A stretch of DNA of 64,000 bases from Spongilla lacustris (lineage: Eukaryota > Porifera > Demospongiae > Spongillida > Spongillidae): NCBI GenBank assembly GCA_949361645.1, contig OX442435.1, positions 6,583,045 through 6,647,044 on the forward strand, in the 5' to 3' direction. This document shows, piece by piece, positions 33,198 through 45,637 of this stretch (its first letter is position 1; each line of letters starts with the position of its first letter). The notes below the pieces were generated by a model. The model had not been told where the DNA came from, did no database searches, and saw only the letters and a program-made list of their open reading frames with translations. A program made the position numbers and the translations under genes.

Positions 33198-33911
33198 TTG
33201 TAATGGACTACAACAGGGTTTGATAAAAATACAGCTTAAATTTAAACCTGCATGCTTTGTCCTTTGCTGAAGACTTTATGCTGCATTTTACTAATTATAT
33301 GTGTGTGCTTGGAGATGTTGTGTTTATTTGAAGTTTGCCATACCCTGGAAAGAATGTACACCCAGCATCAAGGACGGGTCAAAGTGTGATGGGCACCTGT
33401 GATGCAGGGAAGCTCATGGTGGTCATAATAAGGCATGAACTGAAGTTGGGAGGATTAGGTGGGCAATGGATGGAAGTTTGCTTTCACATTCATTTAAGTG
33501 GATATAGTTTATGTCTTTGTTTATTATTCCAATCCACATGCCTTTTTCCAGCATTAAAAATACTCACCTGCAACACAAGAGACACTATCAGTCATTACAT
33601 ACATGCATGTAGGCAGTACGTAGCTAGTCGCTTTTTAATGATATTTTTATGACGCGACTTAAGTGTACGCTTTTTTCTGCTCCAATTATGATGCGACTCA
33701 AGTACACACTTCTTTACTGCTCACCTATTAGCCCATTTCCATCGACGTTCTTTCTGTAATTCAATACCTCATCTTCAATAGTGAGAGCTCTCATGCTGAC
33801 AAGGCATGTCCACTCTCTGTTGTCACATCTCCATAGCCCATAACACCCTTTGGATCATCTAGGACACTCTTGGATCATCTAGGATATCATGCATGCCATA
33901 CCATGTAAACA
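33198..33911. other. Gene B 3' flank, shared with gene D
   Basis: 33198-33500 matches, in the same relation to the gene end, the flank of gene D (58460-58800 read on the minus strand), confirming a segmental duplication. A short direct repeat with GACGCGACT(T/C)AAGT lies at 33650-33720. No gene. Confidence 0.6.
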
Positions 33912-34503
33912 TGTGGTCCATGTAGGTATCCCTACCATCTTCATCGGGCCTATGTGTGTGGTCCATGTAGGTATCCCTACCATCTTCATCGGGCCTATGT
34001 GTGTGGTCCATGTAGGTATCCCTACCATCTTCATCAGGCCTATGTGTGTGGTCCATGTAGGTATCCCTACCATCTTCATCAGGCCTATGTGTGTGGTCCA
34101 TGTAGGTATTCCTACCATCTTCATCAGGCCTATGTGTGTGATCCATGTAGGTATCCCTACCATCTTCATCAGGCCTATGTGTGTGGTCCATGTAGGTATC
34201 CCTACCACCTTCATCAGGCCTATGTGTGTGGTCCATGTAGGTATCCCTACCACCATCATCAGGCCTATGTGTGTGGTCCATGTAGCTATCCCTACCATCT
34301 TCATCAGGCCTATGTGTGTGGTCCATGTAGGTATCCCTACCACCTTCATCAGGCCTATGTGTGTGGTCCATGTAGGTATCCCTACCACCTTCATCGGGCC
34401 TATTGTGTGGTCCATGTAGGTATCCCTACCACCTTCATCAGGCCTATGTGTGTGGTCCATGTAGGTATCCCTACCACCTTCATCAGGCCTATGTGTGTGG
34501 TCC
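33912..34503. repeat. 45-bp minisatellite, about 13 units
   Basis: Tandem 45-bp units starting GTCCATGTAGGTATCCCTAC. Because the period is a multiple of three, frames on both strands are open (minus strand MDHTHRPDEDGRDTY repeats). No start context, splice site or flanking coding sequence supports translation. Confidence 0.95.
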
Positions 34504-36029
34504 CCTTCAAACCTGCCATTGTGCCTGCATCAGTGCCAAGGCAGAAGTTGGCAGTGGACTTGGATGTGAGCTCCAGCACACATCTGACATCCTAGCTTCT
34601 AATTATCGTTGCAGCCATCTAACCCATTCATTCTCCCTGAAGTACCGCTTAGCTAAAAAAGCACTCAGCTAGTCAATGATGTCAAGTGCTCTGAGCTGGG
34701 GTGGACATGCTTGTGGCAGAGTGACATGTAGCTTGGGCCAGAGAAGCTGTACAAGTATTTCACAGCTGGATCACACCTTGCCCCAAGGATCAATACCCCC
34801 CAAGTCCAAGGTGGTCTCCAACCTGTAAGGCTGCCTTAATATGACTCGTGTGTGAGCCGCTGCATAGGCCGCTCCACCTGCTATTTGGTATCTTGCTCAG
34901 GGGGAGGGTGGTAGTTCCTCTATATACACTTTGTAGCTTTGTAGCTTTGTATAAATGTATATATGCACATTGATAAGAAACTTTATCCGCTAATTCTCGG
35001 GAACAAGGCATTTTTATGAACATTCAGTTCCTCCTTGCATATTGCTCTTAATACTTTATGCACAAGGAAGCTACTGGCACTAGATTATTCTTTTACTTTT
35101 GGGGAGGAGGTGGGGCGGGGGCGGGGTGCAGAACCTTTATAGATACTAATACTAATGACCTATGAGTCTCTCCCACTACGAAGTCAAAATAGCTATCATG
35201 ATCCTCCTAGCTTAAATATTTCTGTTCACTGATCTGATCTGGTAAGTTCTTATTTTCTCTTCAAATACCATATCAAGATGTATGCACGTATATAATAATA
35301 TTCATAATATATGCATGTATAGACCTAACCGTACGTCTTGGACGTAAGACTTCATAAAAGTGGTATAAACACCGGTGATTCATTTGTTGTCACTGGGAAT
35401 GATCTCAGCCAACTTGTAACATAGGGGGAATTCAGGTATTGTGGTGGACATAAATAATCTATGCCTGCACTACATTTAGAACGTCGCTTTCGACATCTGC
35501 CAGTAAACATAGTACGTCAATTACATGCATGCATGCATCACTGCAGAACTGCCGGACATTCTGAAAAACCAAATAGTTCATTGTAAACGTGGTACATACA
35601 TGTGATATTGAAAATTACTGTTGCTACGCGAGCCAATTAATACAACGCCTCTCCGCTATTGGTTAGTCTCGTTTCCAGACCCTCTAACCGCAGCTGCGGC
35701 CGGATGGATTATATCACCGCTACGCGGAAAGTCCTTTTTCGTGACCAGTGGGAGGCCATAATTAAATTCGCTAGTACCCCTGTCACACAATATGTGTTAC
35801 ATTGCGGTGATGTAACACATGCAAGGGGGGATTATTTAGGATTTTAGGGGCAAACAGACAAGGGAATACAATGAGTTTCATCAACTACCAATCCGACCAG
35901 GTTTTCCTTGTACAATGACGCGCATACTAGTATATCATGCTACGCCACTTGCCTGGGGGGCGGTAAGAAGCATTTCTATAAGCATTTCTATAAACTTAAT
36001 TTCAGTAGTCAGATCGATATCATACAAAA
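34504..36029. other. No gene recognised
   Basis: A/T- and G-rich mixed spacer with no supported exon or RNA gene. GC-rich, CTACGCG-containing sequence from 35620 onward probably belongs to the inverted-repeat element at 36030-36585. Confidence 0.4.
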
Positions 36030-36585
36030 TTACGTTTCCGCTACGCTTGCATAGGGTCTGGAGTCATGTTTGTGCCGAGCAGGGCCCAATGTTTACACGT
36101 TAATGTCAGATTATAAACATACCGTCATGTGACACATGAGGTGGCTGCTGTGCCTATGGTGTGCTCTAAACAAAGTAGGAAAAAAGTAAACGGAGCTCTG
36201 TTTTGCCAGTCGTTATCCATTGAAGCGTTTAAGGCCCGGGAGGTTAGAATGTGTTTATACCGCCGTGTTTCTATAAGGCCTATAAAACGGCTACTTGGCT
36301 TAGACTCCCAAACATATGCGGTTGTACTAGCTACGAACGCGCTCCAAACAACAGCACCAATCTTCATGCAGCCACGCCAACAAGCTTTCTTTCTTTGCTT
36401 CGCGAGTTATGGCATTATCGATTATAATGGCATCATTCTTATTGCTAACAGTCACGCGTTTTTAATTATATTCATCTTAAACACGAAATCTGATTGGTTG
36501 CGTTGCAAATCCTTCGCCCTGCAGGGCACAAACATTGTACGCGAACAGACCCTACGCAAGCGTAGCGGTAATGTATTCATCCGCA
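36030..36585. mobile_element. Inverted-repeat element, about 550 bp
   Basis: 36030-36090 (TTTCCGCTACGCTTGCATAG...) pairs with 36515-36585 (GACCCTACGCAAGCGTAGCG...) as imperfect inverted repeats of about 60 bp. The 187-codon plus-strand frame spanning 36129-36692 crosses the right arm and is probably fortuitous. Likely a MITE. Confidence 0.5.
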
Positions 36586-36835
36586 TGCAGCTGCGATGCA
36601 GTTATCTTCAATTACAGGAATTGAATTCAGCGTTGCATGTGTACGCATTAGTTTTTAGATTCTTATTTGGCTTCTGGAGTGCCGCGTTATAGCATCTCTT
36701 TATTGTGTGGAACGTTTGTGTTGCCTGCTTGCGATTGCTACCGTACAGCTTGCCTTTCTTCGATCTTCATCTCGCGCTGTTAATTTGATCCAGTCACATT
36801 GCAGGCCATTTTGCCTAGGCGTTTGCATAATGTTT

Positions 36836-36967
36836 CACTGCAAAAAACAAAGAGTGAGATTTAATCTATTGAAGATTAAACCACAGTCAAAAACGATTTA
36901 ATCTAATCAATTTACGATTGTGGTTTAATCTTCAATAGGTTAAATCCACTCTTTGTTTTTAGCAGTG
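36836..36967. repeat. Hairpin of about 50-bp arms
   Basis: CACTGCAAAAAACAAAGAGT at the left pairs with the complement at the right; the arms stay paired with few mismatches for about 50 bases, around a roughly 30-base AT-rich loop. A foldback MITE is likely. Confidence 0.8.
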
Positions 36968-37067
36968 TTCTGATGTTTATTCACATGCTTTAAATCTTCC
37001 GGTGGTACATATTTCATTCAAATCAAAAGAATTTTAGCTCATACCCACATTTCAATTATTTAACTTT

Positions 37068-37489
37068 TTATGCTTTTGCATGTAAAGTATAAATCATAAC
37101 CGACAATCTTTGGAGATTGGGATTGGCACTGATCCAATCCTGACAATTTAAGTAATTTCTTTGGGGGTAGGTTTTCTTGAGCGTAGAATAAAGCATATTC
37201 TGAATTTCACTCATCACATCTGCTGTTCGGCAGTAAGCAGACAAATCATCACACGAAAATGATTGCCCAAGCGACGATGATAGCTGCGATGTCACGGTTG
37301 AAAACAGTAAATAAACACGCAGTACATGTATATTTTTCTACTTACCCCTGAGCAGGAGTTATTGATAATGGCTTCCTTCATTGCAAATAGATCACCAGAA
37401 TCTGTTGTATTTTCACGTGACCATGGATAGTTCTTCAAGAGACACACAGAGACAAGCACAGTGCGTGCCGCATTGGTGATATTTGGCAA
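37068..37489 (-). CDS. Candidate two-exon 3' end of an unrecognised gene
   Basis: Minus strand. Exon 37346-37489 follows an acceptor GCATGCAG and encodes LPNITNAARTVLVSVCLLKN, then ...AIINNSCSG, with donor GTAAGT. Exon 37068-37283 follows an acceptor ACATCGCAG and encodes LSSSLGQSFSCDDLSAYCRT, then LKKTYPQRNYLNCQDWISAN, to a stop. Both exons are phase 0 and open throughout, separated by a 62-bp intron, the size seen in genes B-D. I recognise no domain and see no upstream exon in 37.5-38.6 kb. It could be a fragment. Confidence 0.4.
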
Positions 37490-39560
37490 CTGCATGCAAT
37501 GAAACAATTTAACTGTATTTGGGATTGAAGGTCAAATAGTCATTCTGTTTATCCGGCACCCTACAGAATGGTTTCACAGAGCTTGGAGTCCACACATCTG
37601 ATGTACTTCCTTCATCATGAGGCCTGGTACAATGACTGATATGGAGGCCCAGCTCAAGTGGGTGGGGAGGGGTTACATGTAGGTGACATTAGGAAGGAGG
37701 AAGAGTAGGTGGGAGGGATTATTTAGTGGTAAGAGTGAGTGGAGATGTGCCTGTGCATTGGGTGACTATTTGATATGTAATATGCTGTTCCTGTCTACAT
37801 TGTAGGATTCTGGGTGCTCAGCTAAATATTTGGAGAGTCCAAGGTTACATTCCAAAGGGAAGCCTCACACTATATGCCTGCAGCCATTAGTGCATAAAAG
37901 GAAGCACTAAGAAAAACTCTTCTCCACAAGGTGTTTTTTTTTTCGTTGTATTTTTGTCGTTCCTTTGTGTGTGTGTTTTTTTTTTTGGTTTTTTTTTTTG
38001 GTTTTTTTTTTTGCTTAGTACAATTACAAGGTCTTACAGTACAAGCCGTGCGCGGGCCCAACGCCAGTCATGTACTCATTTGGGTAGAAAAATGACGGAG
38101 ATGCAAAGGCAATCGGAACGATAAAAATCCATGTAGCACATCAAGATTTGACACTCTAACCTACTAGTAAAGATTCTAGGTCGACGTCCGGTCGGTCATG
38201 TGCACGTGATGATTTACCTTTGAGCCACGCTCACCTTTCATACTGACGTAAAACCTCACAGTGCTTGTACAACATGTAACAGTGATTAGTAAGTATACAG
38301 AAAGGTACATGCATGGATAAGAACTAAGAACACAATACAACTCGCGGTTTCGAGAACAAATTAACGACACAAACGTAAATCAGTTGTACATGTAGGGGAA
38401 CCGTAAAGGGCGCGATCAAGTACTAAGAAGCACTTGATCTGCCCGTTTTTACACTGTAAAAACGACGTAGCCAGAAGGTCTGTGCGAGAATCCAAAGAGC
38501 TCAAAACTGCGCCATTGTAAAGATGTTCAACTCACGTGACTTCCGGTTGGATCCAGGCGCCTTTTATACGCAAATTTGCGCTCAGATTGCGCGGCCTGCG
38601 CAACTATTTACGTACCACCTCCTCCTTTAAATTCACTTGATAAATAAAGGTGAATGCAGTTTATTGGCTACAAGGTGTTAATCACAAATGTATACATAGC
38701 AATCCTTTGCAGCCCTTATTAATATAGCTGCACTGATTATTTTAGTTAAACACGTACAACCCTGTAAGGGCTATGTTATGATGCCATGACCTTGACTATA
38801 GTGCATGTTCAGTGATTGAAAAGCATGAAAATGTAGCATTGTTATGCCTCACATATAAAAATGACCGCTTTAAAAGTTTTTATTCTTTGACAATAGGAAA
38901 GAGCAGGTTTTATTCTACTGTTACAATGTATATCTAGCTTCTACAGCGGGACGGAACTGGGTTCCGTTGATCATGAAATGATATAGATCTACATGTATAG
39001 AAAAGAGCGAGTCTCTTTGGAAATTTGTTCTGTTTGTTCGATTGAATTCATGGAATGAGCTTATCCCTAGAAACTCTCAAATAGAATTTTAAAAACCTTT
39101 AACTTGAAATATCGTGAAAACCACGTTTCATTGAGACATCCAGTGCACAGATATTGTATGCAGCATCACAATACAGATGGAATCCCAAACACAAATGTAA
39201 AAGTGGAAGCTGTAGCGGAACTAAGGCACTATGATTACGGGGATACATAAATGGTAAAAATTGTAGCTTTTTATTCTATGCGATAGAATAAAATAGAGGT
39301 GAACGCTAGTATAATTTATGCTTTTTAGTAAAGTGTAAGTGGCTTAAGTCCGCTTAACTGAAATGAGATTATGTACAATTTATAAATATAGCTGTTCAGC
39401 ATTGAGCAATAATCACGGCCAGCTATTATCCCTCAGTAGAAACCTGCAAATAGAATTAAAAAAATTCTAGGGTTATCGAGAGTTAAGGCGTTTCGTCACT
39501 AGCAACCGCAAGCTACTCCACACTACTGTACATGTACATGTACAGTAGCTAATTAGTATT
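37490..39560. other. No gene recognised; T-rich tract and small hairpins
   Basis: A T-rich stretch at 37930-38015 could be the A-tail of a minus-strand retroposed copy. Two adjacent short hairpins are at 38412-38463 (GATCAAGT/ACTTGATC and CGTTTTTAC/GTAAAAACG). A GTACAT simple repeat is at 39527-39543. No exon can be supported. Confidence 0.4.
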
Positions 39561-40063
39561 CATCAACCAACCGCGTACCGAATCAAGGGGGTATGGGGGA
39601 GCGCTGTAAATTCCCCCATCGGGGCCGGGGGCGGAGCCCCAGAAGCTTTCACATTTTTCGCTTCAAACCACGCTAAAAATCAGCGTATTCGCAGCGCAGT
39701 GAATTTTTATAAAAGAATTTACATACGCGCGAAAGACAACGAAGTTTATTGCGACAACGCGCGCCTCGTAACGGCCGTCAACAGGCGCCTGAAATATTGG
39801 ATACGCTCGCGTGAGCAAACCGGCCGTACTTCTCCTCTATATTTGTCGTTGGGGTGTATGTAAATCGCTTTAGAAGCATGGTAATCTAGCAATCGAAGCA
39901 GCAGCAGCTGTGAAAATGTTTCGCCATTTGCATCTTTTACGGAACGGTGAACCCTTTAGTGACAATCGGTAAACCATATACATTTTTTAAAGGCTGAAAC
40001 TTTGTTCAGTATTGTTCAGTGATTCAGTTAAGTTAGCGTGCGCCTATGCATAGGCGGCGGAGA

Positions 40064-40099
<36 letters not shown>

Positions 40100-40337
40100 G
40101 GGGGCTAGGGGGCCTTTGCCCCCCCACTTTTGCCATAGGGGGTCGGAAGTATCATTCAGCCCCCCAGATTTTTGCAGGTATAGTACAGCTATTTCATTAC
40201 ATTAAATTCTGTAAGCATGCATGACTTCCGCGAGTTATATTCTAATTAATGGTATATAGATCTGATGCGCGTGCGTTATAAGTAACGCATGCGCTTCAAT
40301 GTAGCATAAACCATAAACCGGTGTCACAGGCATACGG

Positions 40338-40379
<42 letters not shown>

Positions 40380-41437
40380 ATTTTGGGTCCGGGGGGACCC
40401 ATATGCCTAGGCAACTGGGTCCCCCCCGGACCCAGTTGCCTAAGCATGTGGGTCCCCCCGGACCTAGATGCCTAGATGTAAAAAAATAATTATCCCGGAC
40501 CCAAATGCCTAGGCAACCTGGTCCCCCCCGGACCCAGCTGCCTGTTAGCAAAATAATACATATATATAAACATTTTAGAGAAAGCATATATATGCTTCGT
40601 GACCATAGGATAGGTGTCCGTCGATGAGACGCAAGGGGGGGGGGAGGTGGGCGTATGCCCCCCCGCCCTGCGTCCCCCAACTAATTACCACATGCAGACT
40701 GATGCAGTGAAGAAAGTTTCCTAGCGTGTGCGATCGACAGGTCAATCATTAAGTCCCTTATGATACGAAGAAACAGTTGTGTACTCCTTGAACATGACCC
40801 ATTCATTGTTTGTATATGCTCAACATGTTTTGTTTTGTTTTTCAATTGGGTATATTATCACAATTATAACACACTAAATAATAACTACTTATTAAACAGA
40901 CTACCACAAAGTACCTAAGCCTAACTAATGTTTCAGACATAGGATACTCAAATGATTAGGGCAGACCTCTCGTCAAAATAGCTCTTGCTGTGCTACGAGT
41001 TAGCACCAGACTAAGTCTGCCAAAAAGATCAGCAGTGACCCCTCGGCAGAGAAAGACAGATGGCAAGCCGAGTGGCTGTTACAAAGTGTAACAGCTGACG
41101 GACTCTAACTTACCGTTGAGAAAGTAACAACAAATGTGTCTATCGTATCAAAACCGGCCGGTGCCAGTAAATAAAAACCCTTAGGAAACTCGGTCCCCCC
41201 CTCCGCCCCCCTACCCGGACCAAGATGCCTGGATGTACAAATAATTACCCGGACCCATATGCCTAGGCATTTGGGTCCGGGGGGGACCCAGTTGCCTCAT
41301 AAACCGCTTCGCTACATCGGATCGGGCTTTGTTGTCGCAATGAACTTTCGTCTGGCGCTATAGCTTGCGCATATTCTTTTTAAAATACATGCGTGAAAAA
41401 TTATATTTATATTGTCCACCGCGATATATCCCCCCTC
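39561..41437. repeat. GC-rich repeat cluster with poly(G)/(C) and GGGTCC motifs
   Basis: Includes poly(G) at 40066-40098, about 40 C at 40340-40379, and repeated blocks of GGACCC...TGCCTAGGCA...GGGTCC at 40381-40550 and 41190-41300, often palindromic around CCTAGG. Frames across them are Gly/Pro-rich artefacts. No gene. Confidence 0.7.
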
Positions 41438-41634
41438 CGCCCCCACCGAAAAAATGGCCCGTGGCCCCGTGTTTAAACGAGCGTATCGACGTAATTGTGA
41501 ACTCAGCTGCGGCTATCCTGTTGGAGTACCAGTTCTTTCCTGAAATGTTTAAACAGGTACATGGAAGCGTTAACGAGTACGAAGAAGATATATGCGGCGC
41601 GTTTAAACACGGGCCATTTTTTCTTTCGGTGGGG
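41438..41634. mobile_element. About 200-bp MITE
   Basis: The left end CCACCGAAAAAATGGCCCGTG...GTGTTTAAACG pairs with CGTTTAAACACGGGCCATTTTTTC...GGTGG at the right (about 30-bp TIRs with few mismatches). The open frame running through it is not considered a gene. Confidence 0.65.
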
Positions 41635-41837
41635 GTACATGTTCATGTATTAGCACGGCAGCCGACTAATTTTTAGCGGAGTAAAGTGTGAAAGCTTCTG
41701 GGGGTCTGGGGACTTACAGCACTCATCCCCACCCCCCTTGCTGGCGAGAGGGAGGTGCCTCGGCCGCTAGACGAGAGTGCCGGTTGGAAACGCCGTAGTA
41801 TAGAAGAGCCATCCAGTAGTGGATGTGGGGACCCCAT

Positions 41838-41972
41838 GCACCTGTCACGCGAAAATTGGTCCGGGCAAAAAGTGGTCCGGGCGGACCACTTTTCGCTGCC
41901 AAAATTGGTCCGACCCCGGACCACTTTTGGTTGCCAAATTTGGTCCGGGTTGCCAAAAGTGGTCCGGGTTTT
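41838..41972. repeat. GGTCCGG / AAAAGTGGTCC repeat block
   Basis: Repeats of GGTCCGGGTTGCCAAAAG and CGGACCACTTTT in both orientations, about 135 bp. An inverted copy is at 46470-46600. Probably a transposon end. Confidence 0.75.
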
Positions 41973-42089
41973 ATAAACTTGAATGAAACCAGTCCTTGCA
42001 CTGTTAAGTTCATATATATGGTGTTTTATTAAATATGATCCGAAGTAATAGGTGTGTGCAGTAAATATAAGCGTACGTACATGTAGTTA

Positions 42090-44236
42090 GGTACTTTAAT
42101 AAATTGCGTTTGCGTAGGCGGAAACTGGTGATCTAAATTTCGTCGAAAATTGTGACCGTATTTAGGATTTCTCTACGAGTGCTTAAGAAGACGCGCGCTT
42201 TGTAAAGTTGTTTGCAAGGTATTTAGGACTTTATTGCTATAATACAGAACAAAAAGGGTTGCCCGATACACTATTGGTATCTAAATGTAAGCCAGCATAC
42301 GGCGTTATTTTGTGTGCCTCGTTGATTTCCATAGTAATCGGTCGCGATTAGCCATTCCCTAGATTCTTAAAGCACTCACTTGAGGAAGCGTTTCCCATGT
42401 TTATTAGGTCCTAGCCTATATCAGGATAAAATTTCATGAGCTTTGGATGGTGCCCAAGGGTCCATTTATCGGCACAGGTGTTTACTGTTGGATTGCTTAG
42501 AGCTTGACATAATAATGCTTAACCTGGTATTTCTGTGTTAGAGCCCTGGGAATTAAACTTATTTTTTGTATTTTCAACGCATGCACAATCCATTTTGTTT
42601 ATGTGTCAAAGAGTTGTGTGATAGTTCTATTTAATACGCACCGAATTCGTCAAGGCACGCGTTAGTTATAGAAAGTATTGTACAGCATGGACCGCCATAT
42701 CATTAAAAACAGCTCAATCATCAAAATATGATGGTGCCCACACAGCGTATTTTTCAAGACAATATTTTCATGTTAGTGTATCCTAGCTATGCAGTAACAT
42801 TGAGAAATACATCTACCCATAACCAGCATATGCCCAGTTATTGAAGTAGCTTTGGATCAAATGGCAGGTGCTCTCCCTGAACCTTGAACTACAAAATTCT
42901 GCACGTGACACAACAGAACAAGATAAGATAATAGATATTGTAGTACACTAACTACTAGAAGTATGTGTAATATAGTAGACACAGTTGCATGGCTACCTTG
43001 AAGGTACTTTAGCTCATCTATCACCATCCATTGTTCACCAAGTATGTTTGCTGAACACAATGCACCTTTGGCCTGGCTGATTACCTTTATAGAAAAGCAT
43101 CTAATGTTAAATGATGGAAACGTAAGATGTAAAATTAATGGAACAATGCATGCAGTGGTTGTGTGCACACTCTCAGAACAAGCAAGAAAATTTAGCCCGG
43201 TAAAATTTTGCATCTGACAAGCTTAGAGAGTAAAGTTAGTTAGTAAACAACATGAACACAACATTTCTATATTGCAAGATCAGCAACTTAACGATAGGAT
43301 TCAAAAGAAGGAGAACAGTTCAAGGAGGAAGATAGAATAGAAGTTGCAATGTGTGGCAGAAAAGGAAGTGGAATTATCTAATGAGTTTCCTAATATCTCA
43401 TAATGAAAAAAAATTAATGTAATATTTTTGAAGCGTTGTATCCAACGTTTCAGTTATTTGTGATAATAAAATAATGAAGGTAAGCATAAACAATGCACAA
43501 TAAGTAACTATACTAATAAAACGATACAGAATCCATAACAGAAGCAGCATTTCCACATTGTACTGCAACTGATAGCCTTTGTAGCAAGTAAGAGTCTACA
43601 TTGCACTCTCCTCATGCCTGCCTAAGGTGATGGTCAAGCTCTCTCCTGATGTCTCAATGGCTATGGGCGTGATCAGTTATTAATGGTCTGTATATTGAAC
43701 ACCTATGGTATGTGGATCATCAAAACTGATGTGCTATACAATGGACATATAAATACGGGTAAATCAATCAAAGAAGTCTCAAGTTCCCTAAAGTAATTAT
43801 TACACATTGGAAGAATGATGAATGGGAATAAATAGGGGAGAACATTACTATATCGCTATACGGGCTATTGCCGTATTGGCAGCTAGATTATACATGTATA
43901 ATGAGACAGCTAAATTTAGATGTAATGTGTATTTGACTCTGTGAACCTTATAAAGAGTACCTATGTTGTATTTTATGCAAATATGGCATCATTATCTTGA
44001 ATACTTTTACAGTAGTAGCATGGAGAAGTCAAGCGGTCACAGTTTTTTATATCGCGGTCCATTCACATCGCGTACATTGTTAGTCACCAGCGACGTAATG
44101 TTTGAAACGTTATAACTTTTGAAATAGTAATCTGTTTTCCGTGGCAAAAGCATATTTTTGATGCATTCAATTTGCTCTTTTAGGCTATGCATAAAAGTTC
44201 TAGTTTTATTCATTTTCAAAAATTTATTAAAGTACC
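42090..44236. mobile_element. TIR DNA transposon, copy 2 (about 2.1 kb)
   Basis: GGTACTTTAATAAA at 42090-42103 and its complement at 44223-44236, each flanked by TA. Inverted relative to copy 1 at 2067-4372; homologous along both end regions (42100-42790 with 3700-4370; 43300-44220 with 2090-2690). The centre differs from copy 1. No long transposase frame. Confidence 0.75.
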
Positions 44237-44602
44237 TAATGTAGTAACATGAATTTGTCCTGCTGCTGATTTTAGCTTGAAACTGAGATTCATATATGTA
44301 TGACTGAATAGTCAACACAACTTACATGTACAACTTTTTAATGCTTGGCTAATGAATCATGTCCTGCACAAATCTTATCAGCCTTTGCTACATGTAGCTC
44401 TTTCAGGATGGCCTTCCGTCATATAATATGAACATGCACTGATAAATTAACGATTTTAAAGTACACATGCATGCATGGAAGCGTGTCAAGTTACATTTTT
44501 AAAAAAATTGTCTCAACGTATATCTTGAACTCGTTGAGGGTTGAAGGCGTGTTTTGGAGGATTGTAAACCAAATATAGACCCTGATTTCATGATGGCACA
44601 TA

Positions 44603-45637
44603 GGGTGTGTAACCGATTTTCAGGTTTTTTAGGTTAACCGATTATTCGCGATTACCTATTCGGTCGACTATGCATTTAGTAGAATAGCAGGTTACCGATT
44701 TCAGAATTTCCTTTAGTCGAAATAACCGGTTCTGTTTTTCTTAGTCGCGATTAGTCGATATTCGTTTCCTTAATACGCAGAAATCGTTACAAAATCGATT
44801 ACCCCTTTTTATATGCCCTTCCTTTTTCCCGCCTGCAGTACAAGGGTTAATTGATGACAATAAACAGGAACATTGTTGACATGATGTAATAACGTTAGTC
44901 TGGGGACCCGGCTGACATAGTCATCGTACCCAGACCCACCATGACGTAAGCGTTTATCGCTTATAGTATAGTGTTTATACTGTAAGCGATAAACACTTAC
45001 GTCATGGTTAAACACTGCCATATCCCGCAACAAAACACTCGGTGCTGCCTGCATGTGAACGCGCAGTGGGCACGGTAATTTAAATACGTTCGCAGTATAG
45101 TACATGTGAGTTCATCCAACGCGCTACGTACTCTTGCACAGCAGCGCAGGTGTGGCTCTTTTCCAGACGTTCGGACATAACATTATGAATAACGTACATG
45201 TCTTGATTGGTGGTTTTGTCATTTGCATAGAACGGTGTTCCACTCCATCCACCCAACATGTGAAAAAATATCCATCCAACGCCATTGAATTATTCCCACC
45301 AGTGGGTGTGGCATCACTTTGGAATCCCAGTACTATCTTATAAGGACTTGTAACTGTTTTAATGTTGGCATAAGCAGCAGATAAGCAATAAAACTGGCTT
45401 AACGTGTATGGGGACTTGAGAAACTGTGATTTATTTGGCCAATATCAAAAATCGGAAAAACCTCGCCGTAAAACCTAGGTAATCGTTTGCAAATTAATGT
45501 TGCGCTAATCGCCAAAATCGATTTAATGCATGTTTCTAATAACCGATTTGCAAGTTGCTATTAACCTGAAAAATCGATTGGACTTTTTTTCATAGTCGAA
45601 ATAATCGATTTTGGTTTATGAAAAAGGTTACACACCC
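44603..45637. mobile_element. 1.03-kb element with GGGTGTGTAACC TIRs
   Basis: GGGTGTGTAACC at 44603-44614 and the exact complement at 45626-45637, with TA on both sides. Ends contain repeated CGATT/AATCG motifs. A 344-bp deletion form is at 16319-16662 and an end fragment at 17541. Internal hairpin at 44938-45006. No transposase frame, so non-autonomous. Confidence 0.8.
44938..45006. repeat. Hairpin with about 33-bp arms
   Basis: ACCATGACGTAAGCGTTTAT pairs with ATAAACACTTACGTCATGGT across a very short loop, with two or three mismatches. Lies inside the 44603-45637 element. Confidence 0.85.

Noticed and set aside
33859..34595. MDHTHRPDEDGRDTY repeat protein
   Set aside because: Open on both strands over a pure 45-bp minisatellite, with no flanking coding sequence or splice signals.
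36129..36692. 187-codon plus-strand open frame
   Set aside because: It crosses one arm of an inverted-repeat element, has no recognisable domain, and its composition looks random.
41673..42032. Overlapping frames rich in LVRAKSGPGGPLF
   Set aside because: Produced by the GGTCCGG repeat block; equivalent frames appear on both strands and in the inverted copy at 46470.
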